Assembly (NCBI GenBank): GCA_944387905.1
Contig: CALXGU010000099.1
Location: 1-6,054 of the forward strand
Direction: 5' to 3'
Origin: an uncultured Clostridia bacterium
Lineage (GTDB): Bacteria; Bacillota; Clostridia; Oscillospirales; QAKW01
Length of the DNA stretch: 6,054 bases
Shown here: positions 1 to 5,508 of the stretch, piece by piece
How the letters are laid out: every line of letters begins with the position of its first letter
How positions within the stretch are numbered: the stretch's first letter is position 1
Position numbers and translations under genes: made by a program
Notes under the pieces: model-generated
The model's database searches: none
What the model was told of the DNA's origin: nothing
Seen by the model: the letters and a program-made list of their open reading frames with translations, nothing else

Positions 1-57
1 AGGCACGAATTTGTCGCATCTGAAAAGAAATCTGAGCAAAGCGTATCGGATAAATAA
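1..57 (+). CDS. Possible C-terminal end of an upstream gene (partial)
   Basis: Frame 1 is open from the window edge to a TAA at 55-57 and encodes a charged tail ending SEQSVSDK. The stop lies 14 nt before the next start codon, which is a normal spacing for two genes in one operon. Frame 2 is also open across this stretch, ending at a TGA inside the next gene, so the true frame cannot be decided from so few codons. No family can be named. If this is the real end, the PAP2 gene downstream is probably co-transcribed with it, since no clear promoter is visible in the first 71 bases. Confidence 0.3.
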   Translation, partial: RHEFVASEKKSEQSVSDK

Positions 58-71
58 AGGGGATTGCAAAA

Positions 72-749
72 ATGAAACTGACTTTTATAGCTGAATGGTT
101 AAATATGGCATTTGCTGATTTTGATTATGCTGTTTTGTCATTTATGCATAAGCTGGCAGAAACAGCCGGTGTCGTACTTACGCCGATAATGAAAATGATA
201 ACGCTGGCAGGAGAAAAAGGAATAATAGTATTACTGTTGGCAGTGATATTTCTATTTTTCTGTAAGACGCGCAAGACCGGTATATGTATGATTGCAGCCG
301 TGGCGTTTTCGGCGGTTATAACAAGTGTCATTTTAAAAGATGCGATCTGCAGACCAAGGCCGTTTGAGGTATTGTATGACTATGGTCTTTGGTGGGAATA
401 TGTCGGCAGTCCGGCTGAAAGCGGTTTTTCTTTTCCGTCCGGTCATGTAACTGCTGCAATGGCGGGAGTTACGGCTCTTTGTCTGAACATGGGAAAAAAA
501 TATATATTGCCGTCTGCCGCTTTCGTTATTTTTATGGGTATCTCCAGGAATTATCTTATGGCGCATTATCCCTCCGATGTTTTGGGCGGAGTCTTGGCCG
601 GAGCTATAGCTGCATTTGCTGCATATTTTGCCGTAAAACTTTTTTATGTGTTCATTAGTAAAAAAACAGGTAAATTATGCGATTTATTTCTCCATTTTGA
701 TATCAGACAATACCTGCAAAAGATAAGTAAAAAGGACAGCATTGTATAA
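72..749 (+). CDS. PAP2-family membrane lipid phosphatase
   Basis: A 225-aa integral membrane protein with the complete three-part PAP2 signature. Motif 1, K-x6-RP, spans K89 to R96-P97. Motif 2 is PSGH at 122-125, where H125 is the expected general acid. Motif 3, SR-x5-H-x3-D, spans S158-R159, H165 and D169, where H165 is the expected phospho-accepting nucleophile. Hydrophobic segments lie at about 50-64, 70-88, 126-142, 145-158 and 172-195, with a less hydrophobic N-terminal 45 residues and a basic C-terminal tail. The family dephosphorylates lipid phosphates at the membrane surface, including phosphatidylglycerol phosphate and undecaprenyl pyrophosphate (PgpB, BcrC). The sequence does not say which substrate applies here. 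The start is supported by AAAGGGG at 56-62, 9 nt before ATG. The last eight codons lie inside a transcription terminator, so the gene ends its transcription unit. Confidence 0.9.
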   Translation: MKLTFIAEWLNMAFADFDYAVLSFMHKLAETAGVVLTPIMKMITLAGEKGIIVLLLAVIFLFFCKTRKTGICMIAAVAFSAVITSVILKDAICRPRPFEVLYDYGLWWEYVGSPAESGFSFPSGHVTAAMAGVTALCLNMGKKYILPSAAFVIFMGISRNYLMAHYPSDVLGGVLAGAIAAFAAYFAVKLFYVFISKKTGKLCDLFLHFDIRQYLQKISKKDSIV

Positions 750-771
750 AAATGCTGTCCTTTTTACTTAT
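723..771. terminator. Bidirectional rho-independent terminator
   Basis: Positions 723-743 and 751-771 form a perfect 21-bp inverted repeat with a 7-nt loop (744-750). The core is GGACAGCATT pairing with AATGCTGTCC, flanked by A-runs on one arm and T-runs on the other, so a U-tract follows the hairpin on both strands. It sits between two convergent genes: it overlaps the final codons and stop of the PAP2 gene, and ends 8 nt before the stop codon of the minus-strand lipoprotein gene. It should terminate both transcripts. Confidence 0.88.
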
Positions 772-778
772 ATCATTA

Positions 779-1297
779 TTACGGCTGCAAAGACCAGTCC
801 AGATCCATGAAGATTTGAGCTACTTTTGCATTGTCTTTACTGCGGTCGTTTCCTTCAAAATCTTTATTTGATCCGAAGAACAAAACGAACTGTCCGTTTA
901 CATATGCGGTATATTCCTTGAGTACGTCGCCGCTGCTGTTATAAATAATGTATTTTCCGGTCTCTGTTATTTCAGCCAGCTTTTCAGATGTCGGTCTATA
1001 ATAAAACAGCTCAATATAAACGTCATAGCAGTTGATTTTGTAGCTTTCTATCATACTTTGATCATCAGATTTTGTTTTGGTCGCAGATTTGATCTTGTAT
1101 CCGTTTTCATTTATAGACGCCAAAATCCAAAGTGCAGATCCTTCATCTACTTCTTTTATTGACGGCATATCAAACGGACCGGTATAATTTTTGCTTTGTT
1201 CAAGTATGTTTATACCCACTTTGTCTGAGCTGCATCCTGATATGCAAAAGAGCATTAAAATTATCGTTAAAACTGAAATAAATGTATTTTTTTTCAT
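779..1297 (-). CDS. Small lipoprotein of unknown function
   Basis: Encodes 172 aa from the ATG at 1297-1295. The N-terminus is a classic lipoprotein signal: MKK, a hydrophobic core (residues 5-18) and an I-S-G-C lipobox with the lipidated cysteine at position 22, followed by SSD. The mature part is about 150 residues, soluble, with alternating aromatic and charged residues between 75 and 135 that look like beta-strands. I recognise no domain. An in-frame ATG 11 codons further upstream (1330) is less likely: it has no ribosome binding site and would put KRKVGWV before the signal peptide. The chosen start has GAAAGG 11 nt upstream. It probably sits on the outer face of the cytoplasmic membrane. 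It is transcribed towards, and ends at, the shared terminator with the PAP2 gene, and appears monocistronic. Confidence 0.78.
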   Translation of the reverse strand: MKKNTFISVLTIILMLFCISGCSSDKVGINILEQSKNYTGPFDMPSIKEVDEGSALWILASINENGYKIKSATKTKSDDQSMIESYKINCYDVYIELFYYRPTSEKLAEITETGKYIIYNSSGDVLKEYTAYVNGQFVLFFGSNKDFEGNDRSKDNAKVAQIFMDLDWSLQP

Positions 1298-1305
1298 AAC
1301 CCAAC

Positions 1306-1344
1306 CAACCTTTCTTTTATATGATAACATATAAATAAAGGTTG
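1306..1344. repeat. Interrupted dyad over the minus-strand lipoprotein promoter
   Basis: The inner arms, TTTATATG at 1316-1323 and CATATAAA at 1328-1335, are perfect 8-bp complements around a 4-nt centre. After a small asymmetric gap, 1306-1313 (CAACCTTT) pairs with 1337-1344 (AAAGGTTG). The dyad covers the candidate -10 element, part of the spacer and the ribosome binding site of the lipoprotein gene. It could be an operator for a dimeric repressor, or chance symmetry in AT-rich DNA. Confidence 0.35.
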
Positions 1345-1349
1345 TTCAA
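1321..1349 (-). promoter_or_regulatory. Candidate sigma-A-type promoter of the minus-strand lipoprotein gene
   Basis: Read on the minus strand, TTGAAC (1349-1344), a 17-nt spacer, then TATCAT (1326-1321), with a TG one base before the -10 (extended -10 form). The -35 matches TTGACA at 4 of 6 positions and the -10 matches TATAAT at 5 of 6. The predicted transcript start, near 1314, would leave the ribosome binding site almost at the 5' end. A second possibility is the TATAAT at about 1368-1373 on the same strand, which lacks a well-spaced -35. Confidence 0.38.
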
Positions 1350-1381
1350 TATTTAATTTATAAATATTATAATAGGGATGG

Positions 1382-1410
1382 TTGAAAGCAAAGTTATGAT
1401 ATGTTATAAT
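1382..1410 (+). promoter_or_regulatory. Sigma-A-type promoter of the plus-strand lipoprotein gene
   Basis: TTGAAA (1382-1387), a 17-nt spacer and a perfect TATAAT (1405-1410), with TG at 1402-1403 giving an extended -10. The predicted transcript start is near 1417, leaving a leader of about 34 nt before the GTG at 1451. This is the best-matching promoter in the window and suggests constitutive vegetative expression unless a regulator acts here. Confidence 0.68.
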
Positions 1411-1450
1411 ATAATGCATATTTTAAGATATATATCAAACGGGGGAAAAA

Positions 1451-2176
1451 GTGAAATATAAAAGAAAAATTTTATTTTTAATAATCGCTTTGATCGTAAT
1501 TGGTTTGCTTTCGTCATGTTCTAAATTAAAGATAACGGAACAGATGCAGCAGGGCATTGACGCATATACAGAGGCTGTATCTAAGTCAGAAACGAAAGAA
1601 TCAGGCGATGTGGAAATAATAACAGTTGTAGATGATAACGCTATAGAGTTTGTGCATAATGAATCATTGATAGAGTATGAGTATACGGTATCTGACGGAA
1701 AAGTAAATTTTATACGATCGGATTATCTTAACGGTCAGAAAATACTGCAATATGATTGCGATGGCAGTACCGTCTCTTGTCTTGATTTGCAAACGGGAGA
1801 GAAGACAGATAAGACGCAGGAAAACAGCGCTTATTTGTCCGCACAGACCAATCCACTTATAACATTGCAGCTTTTTCGAGTTGACAGCAATAAAAAAATC
1901 AACACAAATCAAATGACAGACATACAGTATAATCCCGCACCTGATAAAGACGGATATACAACAGTGCAGTTTACTTTAAACGACAGTACAGTAACCGATA
2001 TATTAGGTTATAATAAAGTAAAAGGGATTGTACGTAAATCGGCGGGTCATACTCGTACTTATTATTTGGACAGCCAGGGATATATTGCCAAGATCGAAAT
2101 ATATACCAATCAAATAATTTATAATAACGGAAAAGAGGGAAGTTATACAACTGAGATGACTGTAAACTGTAAGTGA
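1451..2176 (+). CDS. Lipoprotein of unknown function
   Basis: Encodes 241 aa starting at a GTG, placed by GGGGG at 1441-1445 with 5 nt spacing. The N-terminus is a lipoprotein signal: basic KYKRK, a long hydrophobic core (7-19), and the lipobox L-S-S-C with the lipidated cysteine at 23. The mature protein is hydrophilic and shows many short alternating segments (for example EIITVVDDNAIEFV, TTVQFTLNDSTV, RTYYLDSQGYIAKIEIY) that predict a beta-rich fold. Pairs such as YLDSQGYIAKIEI resemble beta-hairpins in LolA/LppX-like lipoproteins, but this is only a shape impression. Function is unknown. It has its own strong promoter and is divergent from the other lipoprotein gene, with which it shares no obvious sequence beyond the signal. 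Its stop codon directly abuts that of sigE on the other strand. Confidence 0.8.
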   Translation: MKYKRKILFLIIALIVIGLLSSCSKLKITEQMQQGIDAYTEAVSKSETKESGDVEIITVVDDNAIEFVHNESLIEYEYTVSDGKVNFIRSDYLNGQKILQYDCDGSTVSCLDLQTGEKTDKTQENSAYLSAQTNPLITLQLFRVDSNKKINTNQMTDIQYNPAPDKDGYTTVQFTLNDSTVTDILGYNKVKGIVRKSAGHTRTYYLDSQGYIAKIEIYTNQIIYNNGKEGSYTTEMTVNCK

Positions 2177-2190
2177 TCAGCAGTTTTTTT
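2164..2190 (+). terminator. Weak candidate terminator after the plus-strand lipoprotein gene
   Basis: AAACTG (2164-2169) and CAGTTT (2181-2186) can form a 6-bp stem with an 11-nt loop, followed by a run of seven T (2184-2190). The stem is short and A-T rich, so efficiency is doubtful. It spans both stop codons of the convergent lipoprotein and sigE genes. Confidence 0.3.
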
Positions 2191-2905
2191 CTATTTCTTT
2201 TCTGAGTCTGATTATTATTTTCTTTTCAAGTCTTGAGATGTAAGATTGAGAGATCCCCAAAAGATCGGCGACTTCTTTTTGAGTCATTTCCTTTTTCCCG
2301 TCCAGACCAAAACGCATTTCCATTATTTGTTTTTCGCGTGCTGAAAGTTTAGTCAAAGCCTGAAAAAGCATTTGCTTTTCTATATCGTATTCAAGGTCTT
2401 TATAAACACTGTCACAGTCTGTGCCTAAAATATCAGACAGCAGAAGTTCGTTTCCGTCCCAGTCGATATTCAGAGGCTCGTCAAGAGATATTTCGTTTTT
2501 GCGTATATTGCTTTTGCGCAGAAACATCAATATTTCATTTTCAATGCACCTTGAGGCATAGGTCGCAAGCTTGATGTTTTTTTCGGATTTGAAAGTTTTT
2601 ATCGCCTTTATCAGCCCGATGTTTCCGATGGAAATAAGGTCGTCGGGCATGATTCCGGTATTTTCAAAACGTTTAGCGATATATACTACAAGTCTGAGAT
2701 TGTGTTCTATAAGTACTCTTTGAGCATTGATATCACCTTGTTCTAAAAGACATATGTACTGGGCCTCTTTTTCCGCCTCAAGAGGCGCAGGCAGAGTCAT
2801 GTAGCTGCCGACATAGTAAACATTGTCTTTGACGAAAATAAGCGGCAGTTTTTTTATCAGGTACTGTGCTACTAAAATTCTGATTTTTTTAAAAATTGAT
2901 GTCAT
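2177..2905 (-). CDS. sigE: Sporulation sigma factor SigE precursor (pro-sigma-E)
   Basis: A 242-aa sigma-70-family protein, close to the usual length of SigE (about 239). From the N-terminus: a basic, partly amphipathic pro-sequence (1-29), the VYYVG junction (29-33) where SpoIIGA is expected to cut, region 2 with NLRLVVYIAKRFENTGI (69-85), DLISIGNIGLIKAIKTF (89-105) and ATYASRCIENEI (114-125), the SigE hallmark DEPLNIDWDGNELLLSD (142-158), and region 4 with the helix-turn-helix GISQSYISRLEKK (217-229). The match to Bacillus subtilis SigE, recalled from memory, is near identical in these blocks. SigE directs early mother-cell transcription after asymmetric division and is held inactive at the membrane by its pro-sequence. 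GGGGGAAAGGG lies just upstream of the ATG. It is co-transcribed with spoIIGA, 21 nt upstream. No sigG follows it here. Confidence 0.97.
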   Translation of the reverse strand: MTSIFKKIRILVAQYLIKKLPLIFVKDNVYYVGSYMTLPAPLEAEKEAQYICLLEQGDINAQRVLIEHNLRLVVYIAKRFENTGIMPDDLISIGNIGLIKAIKTFKSEKNIKLATYASRCIENEILMFLRKSNIRKNEISLDEPLNIDWDGNELLLSDILGTDCDSVYKDLEYDIEKQMLFQALTKLSAREKQIMEMRFGLDGKKEMTQKEVADLLGISQSYISRLEKKIIIRLRKEIEKNC

Positions 2906-2926
2906 GATCCCTTTCCCCCGTTTTAT

Positions 2927-3802
2927 TTAGACTTTAGAATGAAGCAGGGCGTTAAAAGATTGATCTGCTGATAGATTTGTCGCGATGATCCCCACAAGCA
3001 TTTTTGAAATCTCCGTATTTTTTTGACAATCTACGATTTTATCGGGCTTAAAAGCGTAAACAAAACTTTTGCTGCCTGAAATATCTTTGAACGGAACAAC
3101 TCTGAGTTTCAGATCCGGATGAAGTTTGTGCATAAGAACAAGATCATCTGTATTGCCGGCGCGAACTTCTCTGAGCAGAGTCTCGCTGATTTTGCCTTGC
3201 AGAGCATTTGCCTCTACCAGCATTACAGGAAGAAGAGAAATAGGATCATATAAGGTATTTCCTGTGTCAAAGAGCGCATTTACCGTAACGTGGGTTTTGC
3301 AAAAATATATATTAAGAGTGCGTATCTGCTGCTTTGTAGAGCGCGAATTTGTGATTTTAGTAAAAAGTTTGATTAAAAAATAAAATAAGAAAGTAAGTAA
3401 GATAACTGACCAAAGCGGCAGGTCTATGTAATAAACACCGTTGGATGCATTCATTTTTGAACCCATAGATGTGAAGTGATAAAAAGCGTACATGCCTCCG
3501 CCGTAAATCATATTTATTACGTAATAGATCACAAATATTTTGATGAAAGCGTAAATATTGATAAATTTGAAGGCAATGAGAAGAATAATAACACTTGCGA
3601 TCAGTTTAAAGATGATTATGTTCAACAGCTCCAGCTGCGGGAAGAAAATAATTACGCTGTATAGTGCGCCTGCCGCTGCTGCCGCCAGCATTCTCGGTCG
3701 TATGCTTTCTCGGCCGCTTATGATAGCACTTGAAGAAAGCACGATATAATCGACCATCATATTAAGTAAAAACAATACATCAACGTAAATTGTAAGATTC
3801 AA
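2927..3802 (-). CDS. spoIIGA: Sporulation sigma-E factor-processing peptidase SpoIIGA
   Basis: Membrane-embedded aspartic protease that activates pro-sigma-E in the mother cell once signalled by SpoIIR from the forespore. Numbered from the TTG start it is 291 aa (B. subtilis about 309). Five membrane segments lie at about 5-23, 37-55, 57-79, 81-102 and 127-147, followed by a cytosolic protease domain. The catalytic motif is F-D-T-G-N (178-182), with D179 corresponding to the family's single active-site Asp. The C-terminus, ending S-A-D-Q-S-F-N-A-L-L-H, fits the conserved family end. Start choice: GTG (3811), ATG (3808) and TTG (3802) are in frame. Only TTG has a well-placed ribosome binding site (GGAG, 8 nt upstream), and it yields MNLTIYVDV, which aligns with the B. 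subtilis N-terminus. The ATG would have only 2 nt spacing. First gene of an operon with sigE. Confidence 0.93.
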   Translation of the reverse strand: MNLTIYVDVLFLLNMMVDYIVLSSSAIISGRESIRPRMLAAAAAGALYSVIIFFPQLELLNIIIFKLIASVIILLIAFKFINIYAFIKIFVIYYVINMIYGGGMYAFYHFTSMGSKMNASNGVYYIDLPLWSVILLTFLFYFLIKLFTKITNSRSTKQQIRTLNIYFCKTHVTVNALFDTGNTLYDPISLLPVMLVEANALQGKISETLLREVRAGNTDDLVLMHKLHPDLKLRVVPFKDISGSKSFVYAFKPDKIVDCQKNTEISKMLVGIIATNLSADQSFNALLHSKV

Positions 3803-3810
3803 CGGCATCA

Positions 3811-3814
3811 CTCC
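3811..3814 (-). promoter_or_regulatory. Ribosome binding site deciding the spoIIGA start
   Basis: GGAG on the minus strand, followed by 8 nt and then TTG (3802-3800). The GTG overlaps the last base of this motif and the ATG is 2 nt away, so both are poorly placed for ribosomes binding here. Confidence 0.55.
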
Positions 3815-3823
3815 GATAATGAG

Positions 3824-3856
3824 ATTATAGTGTTTTTGATAACAAAATTGTGTCAG
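3824..3856 (-). promoter_or_regulatory. Candidate spoIIG-like promoter with a long spacer
   Basis: On the minus strand, CTGACA (3856-3851, 5 of 6 to TTGACA) and a perfect TATAAT (3829-3824) are separated by 21 nt instead of the usual 17. The B. subtilis spoIIG promoter is known for the same oddity: a near-consensus sigma-A promoter with a 22-bp spacer that needs phosphorylated Spo0A for activity. The predicted transcript start, near 3817, leaves a very short leader before the GGAG. The placement in front of spoIIGA makes this more than a chance match, but it is unproven. Confidence 0.5.
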
Positions 3857-3867
3857 TTTTTGTTAAA
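3849..3867 (+). promoter_or_regulatory. Two Spo0A-box-like sequences, one helical turn apart
   Basis: TTTGTTAAA at 3859-3867 differs at one position from the 0A-box consensus TTTGTCRAA. Exactly 10 bp away, TGTGTCAGT at 3849-3857 matches 6 of 9 positions and overlaps the candidate -35 of the spoIIGA promoter. Phosphorylated Spo0A is known to bind tandem boxes spaced 10 bp, and activates B. subtilis spoIIG from sites near the -35. The second box is weak, and AT-rich DNA gives chance matches. Confidence 0.37.
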
Positions 3868-3894
3868 GAATATTTAATAATTGATACTCGGGTA

Positions 3895-3923
3895 TTTACA
3901 TTTTTAGTTATCTGTGATAAACT
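3895..3923 (+). promoter_or_regulatory. Candidate promoter of the MurJ-like gene
   Basis: TTTACA (3895-3900, 5 of 6 to TTGACA), a 17-nt spacer, and TAAACT (3918-3923, 4 of 6 to TATAAT) with TG at 3915-3916, one base before the -10. The predicted transcript start, near 3930, gives a leader of about 19 nt containing the AAAGGG ribosome binding site. Confidence 0.38.
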
Positions 3924-3948
3924 TGCTTTTGTAATTTTAAAGGGATAT

Positions 3949-5508
3949 ATGAATATGAAGAAAAAAGGCAATATATTTGTCTATATTATACTTGTAGCTG
4001 CAGTCCTTTTGACAAAGATTCTGGGACTTGCCAGAAATATACTTTTATCGGCATATTACGGAACCGGGATTGAAGCTTCTGCATTTTCCGCGGTATCCAA
4101 TCTTCCGCTGATAGTGTTTGACGTGACTTTCGGTACAGCTATATCAGCTGCATTTGTACCCGTTTTTAATGAAAAGCTTTCTGTACAGGGTAATAAAGAC
4201 GCCAATCGTTTTGCAAGTAATTTTTTGAATATCGTACTGCTGTTTTCAGCAGCAATAGCCGTGCTCGGTATCGCTTTTCCAAAAGCTGCGGTAATGTTTG
4301 TCGCCAGCGGTTTTGACAATAATGCAAATACTCTCAGCCTTGCGTCGGAACTTATGCGCATAATAATGCCGATCATATGTTTTGCCTGCGGTACATTTAT
4401 TTTTGTCGGGATACTGCAGTCATACGGCCAGTTTATAGCTCCTGCGCTTGTTTCTCTTTTTTCAAACCTGTCAATGATACTTTACCTTATATATGCCAAC
4501 AATGTGTTTGGCATAAAAGGGCTGGCGGTTGCATTTTGTCTTGGCTGGTCGTTACAGTTTCTGTTTCTGATACCGTTTTTGAAGCAGAAAAAATTCAAAT
4601 ACAGTTTTGTACTGGATTTCAAGTCGCCTGAAATAAAAAAAGTGGCAATATTGACTTTACCTCTTTTTGTTTCTGCTCTGGCGCAGCCGATAAACCAGCT
4701 TATATCTACCAATTTGAGCTCCGGGGTTTCCGAAAGCGGTGTGGCAACAGTAAATTATGCGTATAATGCATATTTCATTGTTGCGGGTGTATTCTCGTAC
4801 GCTCTGACAAATATGTTTTTTCCGGAGATGTCAAGGCGCTTTGCATGTAAAGATACAGACGGTGCAACTGTCATATGCAGGGACATGCTGTCGACTATCA
4901 CGGCTATAATAATGCCGATAATGGTTTTCCTTTTTTCATGCTCAGTGCCTGTAATACGGATTATTTATCAACGCGGAAAATTTACAGCTCAAGATACATT
5001 AAGCGTGGCAGCTCTTTTGACAATATACTCAATAGGAATGATTTTTCTTTCTTGGCAGGATATACTTAATAAATATTTTTACTCAATGCAGAAATCGGTA
5101 GTACCTATGATTGCCGCAGCGATAGGTATTGCTCTTAACTTTGCACTTTCCATTTTGCTTACTCCTGCTTATCAACTCAAAGGTCTTGCAATTTCAACTG
5201 TCATTTCCGGTATCGTCATGACGGCTGTCTTGTGCCTTTTTTCGCTCAGATATACAAGAAAAATATTTGACAGACGGTTTGTAATTGAGCTAATAAAGCT
5301 GATATCCGCAGGTATAGTTCTGTATTTCGTATGTACGTTTATGCTCGGATTGTTTGATTTTGAAACTTCAAATATAATGCAAATACTTTATATAGCTGTG
5401 ATTTTTATTGCGGCTGTGATTGTATATTTTATTGCTTTGATATTACTCAGATCAAATAATATATCAAATATCTTGAAGCTTTTTAAGAAAGGAGGACATA
5501 AATGCTGA
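3949..5508 (+). CDS. murJ: MurJ/MviN-family lipid-linked precursor flippase
   Basis: A 519-aa polytopic membrane protein of the MOP (MATE/MviN) superfamily with about 14 hydrophobic segments, the usual size for MurJ. Landmarks: the TM1 block TKILGLARNILLSAYYG (22-38), NLP (51-53) and AFVPVFNE (68-75), the LMRIIMP stretch (135-141), the second-half block NYAYNAYFIVAGVFSYALTNMFFPEMSR (269-296), and YQRGKFTAQDT (340-350). MurJ moves lipid II across the cytoplasmic membrane; relatives move other polyprenyl-linked sugars, and SpoVB is a related sporulation protein. Start: ATG at 3949 with AAAGGG 4 nt upstream; ATG at 3955 (10 nt) is equally possible. The frame is open back to a GTG at 3850, but those 33 codons lie in the promoter region and add no family sequence. 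Divergent from spoIIGA; overlaps the next gene by 7 nt. Two charged residues usual in MurJ are replaced, so the exact substrate is uncertain. Confidence 0.88.
   Translation: MNMKKKGNIFVYIILVAAVLLTKILGLARNILLSAYYGTGIEASAFSAVSNLPLIVFDVTFGTAISAAFVPVFNEKLSVQGNKDANRFASNFLNIVLLFSAAIAVLGIAFPKAAVMFVASGFDNNANTLSLASELMRIIMPIICFACGTFIFVGILQSYGQFIAPALVSLFSNLSMILYLIYANNVFGIKGLAVAFCLGWSLQFLFLIPFLKQKKFKYSFVLDFKSPEIKKVAILTLPLFVSALAQPINQLISTNLSSGVSESGVATVNYAYNAYFIVAGVFSYALTNMFFPEMSRRFACKDTDGATVICRDMLSTITAIIMPIMVFLFSCSVPVIRIIYQRGKFTAQDTLSVAALLTIYSIGMIFLSWQDILNKYFYSMQKSVVPMIAAAIGIALNFALSILLTPAYQLKGLAISTVISGIVMTAVLCLFSLRYTRKIFDRRFVIELIKLISAGIVLYFVCTFMLGLFDFETSNIMQILYIAVIFIAAVIVYFIALILLRSNNISNILKLFKKGGHKC
5490..5495 (+). 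promoter_or_regulatory. Perfect Shine-Dalgarno AGGAGG
   Basis: AGGAGG ends 6 nt before the ATG at 5502. It lies inside the last codons of the MurJ-like gene and shows that the overlapping downstream frame is translated as a real gene. Confidence 0.85.

Noticed and set aside
125..566. Minus-strand open frames opposite the PAP2 gene
   Set aside because: They are antisense to a gene carrying a complete PAP2 motif set, and show no ribosome binding site or recognisable protein features.
1298..1314. G-quadruplex in the leader of the minus-strand lipoprotein mRNA
   Set aside because: Only three clustered GG runs (GGTTGGTTGGG) are present; a fourth is needed.
1298..1330. Upstream ATG (1330) as start of the minus-strand lipoprotein
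   Set aside because: It overlaps the candidate promoter, has no Shine-Dalgarno sequence and would spoil the signal peptide that begins cleanly at the ATG at 1297.
3126..3749. Plus-strand open frames within the spoIIGA region
   Set aside because: They lie opposite a confidently identified protease gene and look like shadow frames.
3868..3896. Possible sigma-E promoter for the flippase gene
   Set aside because: GAATATT at 3868-3874 fits the sigma-E -35, but nothing at the required 13-15 nt distance resembles the CATACAHT -10.
3850..3948. N-terminal extension of the MurJ-like protein from the GTG at 3850
   Set aside because: It has no ribosome binding site, overlaps the putative promoters of both divergent genes and adds 33 residues with no family match; the ATG at 3949 has AAAGGG directly upstream.
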